Of a stretch of DNA of 64,000 bases, positions 10,968 to 21,771 are shown piece after piece. The DNA comes from Thuidium tamariscinum. Taxonomy: Eukaryota > Streptophyta > Bryopsida > Hypnales > Thuidiaceae. The notes under the pieces were generated by a model. The model had not been told where the DNA came from. It saw only the letters and a list, made by a program, of their open reading frames with translations, and ran no database searches. A program made the position numbers and the translations under genes. How positions within the stretch are numbered: the first letter of the stretch is position 1; the number at the start of each line of letters is the position of its first letter. The DNA is taken from the NCBI GenBank assembly GCA_947034885.2, contig OX344751.2:36981082-37045081 (forward strand), in the 5' to 3' direction.

Positions 10968-11913
10968 CCCCTAAACCCCTAACAGCATTTTCACCAAAAA
11001 AAACTGCTCCAAAACTGCCATTTCTAATACAAGAGCAATTTTTTTTTAAAACACATTTTTGACTCATGTAACCGTAGGATCTTGTAGTAAGGTGGTTTGT
11101 AAACATGTGGAAAAAATTTCAGAAATTTCCACCATGTAGATTGCAAGATATAAGCATTCGAATTGACAAAAACTGTTTTTTTATCCCTGCGAAAATCCGG
11201 GCAGCTGCACTTCACAAGGTCACATTTGTGTGAAAAAAAATTCAAAATGGTGGTTACTCTTTGAATTCTTACTTCAATGTAAGTTGGCTATATTCTCAAA
11301 AAATTTCAAACCATTTGGAATTGTACAACATATAGGAAAAAATAAGTAAGTAGAAAGAAGTAAAAAATGAGCCAAAATACTAAATTGTGAACATTTTATT
11401 CATGGAATTGAAAATTTTCAATCCCAATGGTTAAAATGTTGAAATAAACAATCTACACCTTTTGTTTTTATTTTTTTTCAAAAATATGAAAAATTGAATT
11501 AAATGAAGAATTTCAAACTTTTTTTGTGCTGTGCAGATTCTGTAACTGGCCGCAAACTACCCCAAACTTAAAATCTTCATAACTTTTGACTCATTGATCG
11601 GAATGGATTGATTCAAAGCTTCACATGTCTGTATAAACCTAAAGAACCGATTTGAAATTTCACTTTTCAAAAAAAAGTTTTTTTGAAAAAGTTTTTTCAG
11701 CTGCCCGGGCTGCCCGCCGAGCAAACAAAGTAACATATCATGCCATAACTTTTTATCCACAAAGTCAAAAGTTATGAAAATTGTTGGGCCTTAAAGCTAC
11801 TTCTCGGACACACATTGTATCAAAATTTCAAAGAAAAAAAATAAAAACTCCATCCGTAGTGAGCTGCCCAAAAAATCTATAATCTCAAAAAACGCTGTTT
11901 AGGGGTTTAGGGG
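10968..11913 (-). mobile_element. TTAA element, subfamily 1 (946 bp), with paralogous empty site
   Basis: Starts CCCCTAAACCCCTAA and ends TTTAGGGGTTTAGGGG, with TTAA at 10964-10967 and 11914-11917. Copy A has TTAT (178-181) between the same flanks (GAGATTG before, TCATC after), that is an empty site with one base changed. The interior is the reverse orientation of the element at 47829. It has the same length as the element at 34300. Confidence 0.9.
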
Positions 11914-12180
11914 TTAATCATCTCAAATATTTTTGGACTCTCAAAACTCATAGTAATTTCAATTTTGGAAAGAAAATTTTGAAAAAATTCTCTATCTCCA
12001 TATTTCCTATCTTCCTACATAAGAAAAATTTCTTCTAGCTCTTACTCCTCACCATTTGCTCCAAAATAGCTTAAATGATCAATGATCAGTTACTAGTGCT
12101 TCTACCTTCCATTAGCACAATTATGATTTTGACAATATCAAAGAGTGCAAAACAAAATGTTACTATGGACCACCAAATCC

Positions 12181-12374
12181 TATTTTGGAACTATTCCCGA
12201 AATAGTTTCGAAAATGGTCGGTTGCTGTAAAGCGGACATTTCAATTTTTTTTAAATGACATGGCATTGCCCTGGCTATATCAAATTCCTAGGATTCTGTA
12301 CTTTCCTATGTTTCAAAATTGAGGGAACTTGTAGTCTCTTAGACCCCTCAAATCTCTTCTAATGCTACTACTAC
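12181..12374. mobile_element. Probable decayed MITE in copy B
   Basis: About 190 bp present between sequences that are adjacent in copy A (near 715). The right end reads CAAATCTCTTCTAATG, close to the termini of the 418 MITE, but a matching left end is not visible. It contains a short palindrome near 12196-12215. Confidence 0.4.
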
Positions 12375-12417
12375 TCTTACCCTAGTTGAGAAGAATGATG
12401 TGCACAAGTTACATTAA

Positions 12418-13332
12418 TCCCTAAAAGACCATTGTTTCTTTGGAAGACAAATGCGATTTTGGGCAGGTACCTATGGGCTGAATTTTTGTCCTAATTCTTT
12501 GAAACTTTTTTTGGAAATAGAAAAATTGAATATCTTTGTATGGATATAATTAATTTTTCAATTAGTGCTCGAGAACAAACATTATGCCCAAATAAGCTCA
12601 AAACAAGGGACATGGGGTAGTTCGGGCAACAAAGAAAACTTTTCAAATCTTCTTTTTTGAATTTTTTTTCTTATAGATTATATTTTTTTCTGTCTAGAAA
12701 GCTTTCATTCTTTTCATTTGGATTTGTTAATAGAAAGTTATGGACATTCTTGTTTTTCGGGCAGTTAGAGCATCTTCTTGAAAAAATAACTTGTAGGATC
12801 CAATTCTGAATGCAATTTTTGCAATTTTTCAAATTTTTTTTTTTAGGGTTTAGTTTACTTGCTAGAATAATCTCACCATTAGGATTAGTGCATTTTAATT
12901 CCATCTAAAAGATATTAATATTTTAGATTTTCCTTCTATCTCATATATACTTTGGCTTAATAAATTTTTTAAGAATGAAAATTAAATTTTTTTGAATTTC
13001 TTTTCTTTCCCTAGATTTTCAACTTAATTGAGCACTATAAAGACTTAAAGCTCAAAACTTTGTAGTGCAAAATTTTAAGTTAAAAATGTTCGAAGTCAAA
13101 AAATCCAGTCTTGTAATGTGTTGAAAAACTTGTTTTTTCTACTTTAAATGCAAATATCTTGCAATCTATGTGGTCAGAAATTTTGAAATTTTTTCCGTCC
13201 TTTTTTATATTAGTAAGGTGTAAGATCCTACAATTAGATGTCGAAAAAAAATTTAATCCTTTTTTACTCTTTGCTATAGAAATGGCAGTTTTTAGTGTTT
13301 AGGGAAGAAAACAAGGCTCAGTCCTTTAGGAG
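12418..13332 (+). mobile_element. TTAA element, subfamily 2 (915 bp)
   Basis: Begins TCCCTAAAAGACCATTG after TTAA (12414-12417) and ends CAGTCCTTTAGGAG before TTAA (13333-13336). It is related to 9977-10878 throughout. The same host TTAA in copy A (785-788) carries a subfamily 1 element instead. No coding capacity. Confidence 0.8.
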
Positions 13333-13522
13333 TTAAGGTGGGTACATTCCAAAGCGTCACAAATTGGAATTGTGCCTAGTTATTGTTATTAGGCTATTTA
13401 GATTTTCATATGGTCTTATTGGCAAGTGAAAGCATTTTCCAATACAACAAAGAATGCAACATTTGGATATAGTATTGTAGTCTAAATTTTATCTATTTCC
13501 CACCAAACCCATGACTATAGTA

Positions 13523-14245
13523 GGACAATTGCAAGAAATACTTGTCCTCTTTTTTGTCACAGATAGTGTGTTGATTTGTTTTTTGGCTATAACTTCTATG
13601 TTTTGGATCCAAATGACTCAAGATTTATAGAGAAGGTAGTCATAACTATCATTCACCTTTCCTAATTTTTTTCATAATTTGCGAGAATAGTTTACTATCC
13701 AAAAATAGACCCTAATTGAATGTCACACTTGGCAATTTAGGAATTTTTAGTACTATGGAGTACCTTTTTTTTAATGATTTTGAGATGAAATTTGGATGAG
13801 ATGGTCTTCTAGTAGACTTACAACTCTCCACATGAAGGATCTTGAAAAAAGTTATTTTTTTGTCATATAGAAGTCCACAAAATGAACTTCTTTCTGCTTG
13901 CATTTTGAAACCTACAAAGTATTATTTTAGTGATTTTTTTAATGAATGACCATATCCATAAAGTTGTTGCAAATGTCCAATTTTGATTTTTTTAATTTAC
14001 ATAATTTTTCCATTTTTCCCTAATTAAAACATCAAGGTATGTATTTTCTTGCGACTTGGCACTTTTCTAGTTCTCCTACTTAGACAATTTTTCTATACAA
14101 TTCCTTCCATGGGTACCTTCATCATAAAGGTGTATATATAAATCGTATTTTTAAAATTTTTTGAAAATTAATTTTCTAATTTTAAAGTACCCCAAAAATA
14201 ATCAACCAAATGCAACAAAATTGGCAGGTGTTTCTTGCAATCACT
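13523..14245. mobile_element. GGGTGATTGC-type MITE (723 bp, decayed left end)
   Basis: The left end reads GGACAATTGCAAGAAATAC and the right end GTGTTTCTTGCAATCACTC. The interior aligns with 5354-6076 and the length is the same. Flanking bases do not form a matching 4-bp duplication, so this is an older or rearranged copy. Copy A lacks it at the homologous place (about 1790). Confidence 0.7.
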
Positions 14246-14359
14246 CAATGTAAAGGTTTAAATTCTAGAGGAATGATCAAATAGTATAACGTATTGTAGT
14301 TAAAGTCACATGTAATTTGAAATGGAATAGGAAATACACATTAAGAACACCTATTTTTG

Positions 14360-16985
14360 TAACAATTAGTCTCCACTTTTATTTCCAAGGGTACAAATTT
14401 AATGGCCTGTCTATAATAATGCTATGGACGCATGAATGCAGTCACAGTCCTAGACTAGTGTATGGTTCAACTTCTATAAACAAATAGTCATGAAGACCAA
14501 CAATTTGTCATATATGATCTAGATTTAATGCAATTTAAATATAATATGTATTATATATATCCACAATTGTATATCACATGGTTCATTAATTACTAATAAT
14601 TGTTTTTACCCAACAAATTGTTGTTGTCACTATTTACTACCCAAATTATTAATTTAGGATGCTCAAAAAATAGTCCTTGTCCTATTAAAAACAATTTGTC
14701 ATTATCTAAATGCAAGGCATGAATGTGTAATGCAAGCTCCTTATTATATCTTGCACAACTTTACAACCATAGGTTAAAGTATCCCATCAAATCACTATTC
14801 ACTAGTAATTCCCTCATTTCAAATTCTCAAGAGGTGGTTGGAATGAAGCCTTAATAAAACTAAACACCAAACACCCAGTTTTAAAACAACTTATTTAAAG
14901 CTAAATTTCCATATCTAAACCAAATCTCCTTTTGCCAACAACCATACCTAACAAATATAATCTAACATCTCCATTTTAACTACTTATTCATACAATCTTA
15001 TTCAATATCTAATTTCTTACGAATTTCATCTCTACCAACAAATAATTTGCCTAAACATGATTTCATAAACAACTAGTTAGCATGATAAATTAATAATATT
15101 CAACTGTCAATACAGTTTCACATCTTGATTTACATATATAAATTAATCATAACTATTCAGACAAATTGTTTACAATGATATTATCCCCGAACAACTAGTT
15201 TTCATACCAATTACACAATGATTGATTAAAGTTCCAAATTCTAAAACAAATAGTTAACATAAATTCAAATGATTGAACCATTCGTTTTACAATTTGTCTG
15301 TGACTATAAAAATACAAGCTCCGTAATTAATCAATTAAGTGTACTTTGTAGGTTAGATGGTTGGTTTCAAAACCATTACCACAATTAGTCTATGATTAAT
15401 TCTAATGCTCAAGCATTTTATTAACTTACTATCGATCTCCACAACAAACTGACTACTTATAATTTGCAAAACAAAACCAAGAATTAACATAACAATATAA
15501 GTTAAGCATCTTTCAATTAATTGTTCTTGTGGATATCTCCAAATGTGCTCGTACAAGAATTAGGAACCACAACAATTACTCGGATACACACAAAACAATT
15601 GGTTAAACATAAACACATTAAGACACAATTTGTTTTTGTATATTAATTAGCAACATCCATTATGACTCTAAATCATCCAGACAATTTGTTTAATTACTCA
15701 CTTAAGATTTTATCAATAAGTTTCCCCAAATACAATAATGATTTGATACAAGTTGTTCACGAATTTAACCATGACGATAAATATATCTTCATTATCTTAA
15801 CTTGGTTAATAAGATTATATTGGTAACACTTCCAACAAAACTCTTATTATGAATCAATCAGCGTCATTAATCTATTTTGACTCTTTGTAATTAAAGGATT
15901 CTACACCAATTTGGTTAACCAGATGCAAATTCAAATTATTCTCAATAGTCAAATAAACAAATAGTAAAAACAAATGGTATAATATAACCTAGCAGTATTC
16001 AAACTCACAAGAACTTGACCAATTGTTCGGCTACTGAAGCTTCGACACTGCATTCTGAACCTCCAAATTCTCAACTGGCCAACTCTTACACGACCAGGAT
16101 GCTTCCTCCAATCTCCTCTTGCTTTCTTGATGCCCGCTCATCGAAGGAATATGAGATAATTTGTCGGTTGCCATTCACAACCTAGATCAAGCCTAGATCA
16201 AGTTCTTGTTCACTCAAATTAACTTAAAAAAAGAATTCAAAATGAACCGAACACAGCCAAGTTTACAGCCATGGTAATTCAAAACTCAACAACTTGTTAA
16301 AACTTTTTACAATTAATCAAATTCCAGCTACCAAATACCGTAAACATCAACCACACACAATTCGCTAAAAGTCCATTCACTGGATCATATACTGCAAAAT
16401 TAATACACAATTCGTCTTCACCACCCCACCCCAGTACCCCACAATATTCCAATCATTGGAACATAACACACGAAGAAAATAGACAACTTGATTCACACAC
16501 CCATCACAAAAATTGTCTCAGATAAGTACATAGAATCACACACCAAATCCAATCACTAGATAGCACAAATAAACAAATTGTATACGCCACCACCCAAAAC
16601 AAAGACAAATCCAATCATTGGACACACACAAACATCAATTTGTAAAAATATATTCACATTAACATTTGAAGGAGCTCATAATACAAGATTCAAAATGATT
16701 GATCACCAAAATGAAGATTGAGAAAACTGAAAAAGTGGAGGGAAAGAATTACAAATTGTTCGACTATATCTTGAGAAAGAAAAACGAATTGCCTGAACTG
16801 CTAGCCAACCACTTGTCTCCACCGATCCAGGACAATTAGTTAACATACTCTGACTAATAGTTATCATTTACTTAGTAATGATAACGCTATAACTATTAGT
16901 CTATTATCTCACTCTAATTATCCAAAAACTAAAGTTTTAATAATAGTTCTTTAAAGCAAAAGACAAATTGTAAAAGGCTGAAAAT
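14360..16985. repeat. Block dense in a degenerate near-palindromic motif (ACAATTNGT)
   Basis: A motif of the form ACAA(A/T)T(N)GT, often followed by TAACAT, recurs more than 25 times at spacings of about 25-100 bp, for example near 14499, 14563, 14690, 15160, 15290, 15595, 15625, 15681, 16019, 16575, 16750, 16830 and 16975. Related forms CCAATCATTGG occur near 16449 and 16608. The + strand is A/C-rich. There is no coding ORF. The block is absent from copy A, so it is part of an insertion, possibly the subterminal repeat region of a large transposon. Ends were not found. Confidence 0.55.
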
Positions 16986-17142
16986 TTTAACATGACTACG
17001 GGTCAAAAGTTTGTTTCAAAAAACGCCATCTACAATTTGTGTACATGACTGATTTTATAAATGTACACAGTGTGTAGATGGCGGTTTTAGGTCAAGCGTC
17101 ATGACAATAAATTCACCCTTTCGCACTGTGCTTTTGGGAGAC

Positions 17143-17150
17143 TATAAAAG
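17143..17150 (+). promoter_or_regulatory. Likely TATA box for the copy B gene
   Basis: TATAAAAG in a stretch conserved with copy A, about 510 bp before the ATG at 17654. The intervening leader has no obvious protein-coding signal. Confidence 0.5.
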
Positions 17151-17653
17151 CCTCGGTTCCGCGTAGGGATTCACTGCTGCAGCTTTAGTCACAAGGCAGC
17201 CCATGAACTCACGGAACGCCAAGTGAATCTGATTGATCACTACTCTTTGTCTCTCCGACTCTTAGAAATCTCCTAGTCGTTTCTTGATAGTTTCTTGCTG
17301 CTAGCCTTGTCGATCTGTGCTTGTCTATCGATCTGTATGTAACACCCTCTTAGTTAACGCCGAATCTCTGAAGGAGCTAGCAAGTTTCGAGACTGGTGTT
17401 ATTTGCACAATTCAAGTGCGTACGTATTTAGTAACTGGTAATCGTCGTTCTTGAGGTTGGATCAAACGCAGGATCGGAGTCGACTATTCTTGGCGGTGTT
17501 CTCCGGCCAGCTACTCGTGCGAGCTACTTGCTTTGACGCATCAGCTTAGAATTATGGGGGCATATATGGGGACTCATCATCACGGATCGATCCTGGCACC
17601 TTGAATTGAATTAGTTGCTCAAGAGAGTGATTAGTTTGTGACTTGAGCGCATC

Positions 17654-18553
17654 ATGGAAGCCCTTGCAACCATGAAAGGACCTGTGTTGCAGCCCTCCGT
17701 TCCATCTGCAGGCACCCCAAAACCCTATGCCGCCCCAGAACGCCCTTCCTCCAGTGACTCTGCATCCCCTTACGGCTTGAGCCTCATCCCCGACACGCGC
17801 GTCTTCTTCCCTCCGAAGCGCCCCTCTGTCGCCCCCACTTCCCGTGCCAAAACAATTCCTAAGACCAAGGGATTCTACAGCCACGATCCCCTTCTCGATC
17901 ACAACCCCGAGGAGCTTTGGCGCTTCCTCGCGTCCCACCTCCACTCTCCTCATATGGCCGTTTGCATTCACGGAACCCACACCGAAATCATCTATACCGG
18001 CAAGCATATCCAGACCGTCACCGATTTCTTCATCAAACTTGACGTGTCCGGGTATGTGAACCCGCAGTGGTCCCGGATCTTCACCAAACCTTCTCGCACA
18101 GCAAGTAAAGACGCAGCCACGCCCACAGTGAGGGAGACGCTGGAGGAGTACGCGGGCAGCAAGAACGCATTCAAGGAGTTTCATCTGATCAAATTTGTGG
18201 AGTGGGACTTTAAGGAGCTCACGAAATCGCTGAAGGGGATCGTGCGGGCTTCGGGGTATCAATCCAGGGTGACCATAACTTTTCCGATGCAAGATTACAA
18301 AGTCGTAGCGTTGGCTTCCAATAAGTTTTCCCAAGCGGCGCATAGGGAAGTCGTTCGAGCGCTGTGTGTCGTGTCGTGTCTGTGTCTGGTGTTCTGGCCG
18401 GCGTGGGCAATCGCAAGGAAGCGCATGAAGAATCGACTGGTGTGTGCGTACGGGATGGCAGCCAGTGGGGCGGTGTTTTATGCCAGGAATCACAGCAGAA
18501 TTCACAATGCGGTGGTGCAGAGGCTCAAACGGAAAGTTGTGACTGCTTGGTAA
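17654..18553 (+). CDS. Uncharacterised protein with one C-terminal membrane segment, copy B
   Basis: Intact single-exon ORF of 299 residues, paralogue of the gene at 3055, with the same start context (ATCATGGAAGCC). It keeps the Pro/Ser-rich N-terminus, the WRFLASHL, CIHGTHTE, DFFIKLDVSGYV and FHLIKFVEWDF segments, and a hydrophobic helix at about 234-254 followed by basic residues. Differences from A include two missing residues in the variable loop after TGK and a set of changes that nearly all add positive charge (several Glu, Gln, Asn or Met to Lys). The frame is fully open despite some 5% nucleotide divergence, so selection on the protein is likely. The long reverse-strand ORF over the same bases is a composition artefact. 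No function is assigned; resemblance to a fungal family is from memory. Confidence 0.8.
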   Translation: MEALATMKGPVLQPSVPSAGTPKPYAAPERPSSSDSASPYGLSLIPDTRVFFPPKRPSVAPTSRAKTIPKTKGFYSHDPLLDHNPEELWRFLASHLHSPHMAVCIHGTHTEIIYTGKHIQTVTDFFIKLDVSGYVNPQWSRIFTKPSRTASKDAATPTVRETLEEYAGSKNAFKEFHLIKFVEWDFKELTKSLKGIVRASGYQSRVTITFPMQDYKVVALASNKFSQAAHREVVRALCVVSCLCLVFWPAWAIARKRMKNRLVCAYGMAASGAVFYARNHSRIHNAVVQRLKRKVVTAW

Positions 18554-19358
18554 TTAAGAAAGCCCCACGCCGGGAAGATCGACTCTGTTTATTGGAAACT
18601 GATCTCAATGAAGAGAGTGAGAGAATTGTAAATTGTCACAAGGAGGTGGAAATCAACGTAGTTTTATTGCACGGTGGTTCAGCAGTTCCCTTTAAGCAAG
18701 ACCTCGTATTCGTTATAATGTTGAATTTCAGTGAATTGGTGCTGTTTCAGTGGCCTTGCTAATCCCTCCGCCCGATGCCAGTTCTAGTTTTTATTAGAGC
18801 TTTGGGACATAGGTATTAGGGACTGTAGCAAACCGTGTCAATGATAGAACCTGTACATTAAACCAACTGATCGAGTATATATGCTGAAACGAAGTTGTAA
18901 GCCGCTCATTTGATAAGTTTTGTGAAGTCTCGGTTGTTGTAAGCATCTGCTCCCACTTGTATATCTGTCGCACAAGGATACCAACATCTTGTAGTAAAGA
19001 TATCAAGTGATCGATTCGTGTGCAATCTGCAGTATCGACATGATACCAAAGATGATGATTGAGAAGATTCAACTCTTGTGACAAATTTGCCTTCGACCTC
19101 TTGCTTCTCAGCCTGATTATGGATGACGTACTGCAAATGTGTAGTACGTATGGCAGCATGACAGTCCTTGAAAGCTTGAATTCAAACTTCCTAAAATTTT
19201 GCTCTTCCATTCTCAGGCTCAATTTAATTACTACACGAAATGACTGCTGTAGTGCAGGAAGGAAAAATTAACACATCGACCTTCCAGTGATTTTCGTAAT
19301 GGTCAGCTATGATAAGGAACATTGTGGAGTTTTATTGCCATTGATAGATTGATTTTAA

Positions 19359-20060
19359 CCTGTAAAGTCTAAAGTACCAAACTTTGTTATTTGGCAACAC
19401 ACTGATTTTGGGTAGCTCACTACAAATGGAATTTTCATTTTTTTTCTTAAATTTTTTCACTAAACATGTGACTAGGAGTAGCTTCAAGGCACTATAATTT
19501 TCATGATTTTTGACTATGTAGTTTAAGAGTTATTGTTTGATATGTAATTTTCATTGCTCAATGGGGCATGGGTCGCATAGGTAGCTCAAAGAAATTCTTA
19601 GAAAATGACCATTTTAAGAATTGAAAATTTGAAATTGGTTTCCTAGATTTATATACCCAAAGAAAGCTTTGAATCAATCCATATTGATTAATGAAACAAA
19701 AATTATGAGGAGTTTTAGTTTTAAAGTATTCATGAAATCTCTACACTAAAATAAACTTTGAAGTCCTTCAATTTTTAATCTTTTAAAAAAAAAAAAAAAA
19801 ACATTGGATATAGAATGTTTATTACAATATTACAACCATTGGATTGGCATTTTTCAATTCCCTGACTAAAGTCTTAACGTTGTTATATTTTAAATCATAC
19901 TTAATCTACATTTGACTTATTTTTCTTTTCAAGTATGAATGTAAGATTTTTTTGGTTTGAAATATTATTATGTGTATTTCCAACTTATTCCTTTAAGATA
20001 TTATAGAGAGTTAAAAGTTGTAGGATGTACACATTTTTGTGTAAAAATTTTGGAAGATGA
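19359..20060 (+). mobile_element. Degenerate TTAA element (B), shared with copy A
   Basis: TTAACCTGTAAAGTC at 19355 begins a subfamily 1 copy also present at 4754. The interior follows the subfamily to about 20040, where the right end is missing. Being shared, it predates the duplication. Confidence 0.5.
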
Positions 20061-20144
20061 AATTTAACTAAAGACTTGAAAAGAGTTGAAAATACTTGTT
20101 TATTAAATTCATTTATTGCTAAGTCAATCACATGAATTCAATCA

Positions 20145-21119
20145 AAGCATTGCCACCAATTGTTCTCTATGTCATCATGGCACCAATAAAAGGCGTGTGA
20201 GATACTGCCTCGTTATATAAAATGGTGTCATGGCCACCTGACTATCCTACCAACAACCCGCTAGAATTAAATTGATTATTGTTTTTAAGTTTTAGAAGGA
20301 TGCCATTGTAGTGCACTGTAATTAATTTTGAATTAATTTTGGGCCTACGAGAATACATTACTAAGAGATTAAAAAAATCATTATCTTTTACATTATGCAT
20401 GTCTATTACATTTACATGTATTTATTTATTATTATAGGATCTTTATTTTTATTTTTTTATATAAAAACCTTGCATATTATACATATCTATTACATATAGA
20501 TGTACTTATTTATATTTTTAGGATCTTTTTTTTAGTTTTTTTTAATCTAAATTCTTATGTAATCTTCTACTCTTGTGTATATATTCATTCATTATTTTTT
20601 GTTTAGGATTCTCTCCTCCCTTTAAGAATATGAGTTGTGCATTGTGAACAATTGGTTCCAAAGCATCACTATATTCTTAGAGGTTATATGTTAAGAGAAG
20701 TTTTTTTAATTTCAATTTTAATTTCAGTTATTATTTTTCCAAAAATATTTTTTGTATTCACATTTAAAAAAAACTTATATTAAATATATATAGGCACTAA
20801 ATCCTTTGAAAATAAAGTATTATCATTGTGTATCCACAGCCTTTAATTAGTTCTTCTCCTTTTTGCACCCCTCAAAACCCTCCGTTACATCTACATTGAC
20901 ATCCATTGTGGCCACAACCTATGTTGACCAACTTAGCATGAGTGTGATATTGTCCTCTACAAAGCCCCTCCTTTACCGAGCAAAAGTATATGTAACATGA
21001 GGAACGCCACAATTTGTACAGTAACGTGATATTGGTGTAGGCCCATTTTCCGCTAAATAAGCACAACAAGCATTGTTTGCCGTCACAAAGACTTGTATAA
21101 TGAATTGGTGGCAATGCTC
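20145..21119. mobile_element. AGCATTGCC-ended insertion, target duplication TCA
   Basis: AGCATTGCCACCAATT at 20146 is inverted as AATTGGTGGCAATGCT at about 21103-21118. TCA is on both sides (20142-20144 and 21120-21122). Copy A has the empty site (CAATCACAATAATTG, near 6139). The 3-bp target and the GAGCATT-like right end resemble PIF/Harbinger elements. A 97-codon cysteine-rich ORF on the reverse strand (20872-21165) crosses the right boundary and is therefore an accident of insertion. Confidence 0.8.
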
Positions 21120-21771
21120 TCACAATAACTGTGAAAATTATTATCACATTATTCAAGGTCCACATTGCATCCAAAAGTTCATTTCTTTTTTTGATTTAAA
21201 CTAAGAAAAGAAAACTTAACATGCTTAATTTCTACACCGTTTAAATTAAAAATTTTAAAAAGACTTCACTGATTCATTGCAATTGGAGCCACCCGCCCCC
21301 TCAATGGGGAGCTTATCTGGTTTACTGACAAACTTGCTGCTGCAAAGTTAGAATTTTTTGATAAATGGATTGCCTAGAACAGGGTTGAGGTTGTTGTTCA
21401 GCACAAGTTCTGGTGTTCTGGCCTCTGCACATAACTTACACATTGATTGACAGTCGTATTCAATTCCTTCACATATTTTCAAACACTCGGTACATCTCAG
21501 AAAGGCTCTCAACCAGTTTGAAGACCTTGCCTGGAGCTGGAGACACTCAAATAAGAAATGCGAGGTTCCTGTCTGCAAGTGTCCATGGTGACAGTCTTGA
21601 GCTTATAAAAGTTGCAATCACCATTCCAAGACATTCCCAAAACACACGTCAAATATTCAGAGTTGCACATAAATATGGCTTTATTGTCCAAATACAATAT
21701 CAAAGACACTGCCATAGTAGGCATTTCTAGCCTATGAAAGGGATTAGTTGGGAAACATTGAGAAGCTCTGC

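Noticed and set aside
10968..11913. Interstitial telomere sequence suggested by CCCCTAAACCCCTAA ends
   Set aside because: Only two imperfect units with an extra C, and they form the element termini; no array.
14360..16985. CRISPR-like or satellite array
   Set aside because: The motif spacing is irregular and the sequence between motifs is not repeated; the window is eukaryotic.
17552..18505. Reverse-strand ORF of 317 codons over the copy B gene (and its shorter match at 3007-3699)
   Set aside because: It mirrors the GC-rich forward gene. The copy A version is broken by stops while the forward frame is kept in both.
18794..19222. Reverse-strand ORF of 142 codons in the 3' flank of the copy B gene
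   Set aside because: A 4-bp indel shifts the frame in copy A, and the start is not ATG. No family motif.
20872..21174. Small Cys-rich secreted-peptide-like ORF on the reverse strand
   Set aside because: Its first codons lie in host sequence and the rest inside the inserted element at 20145-21119, so it was made by the insertion. The longest form also starts at TTG; the first ATG is at 21165.
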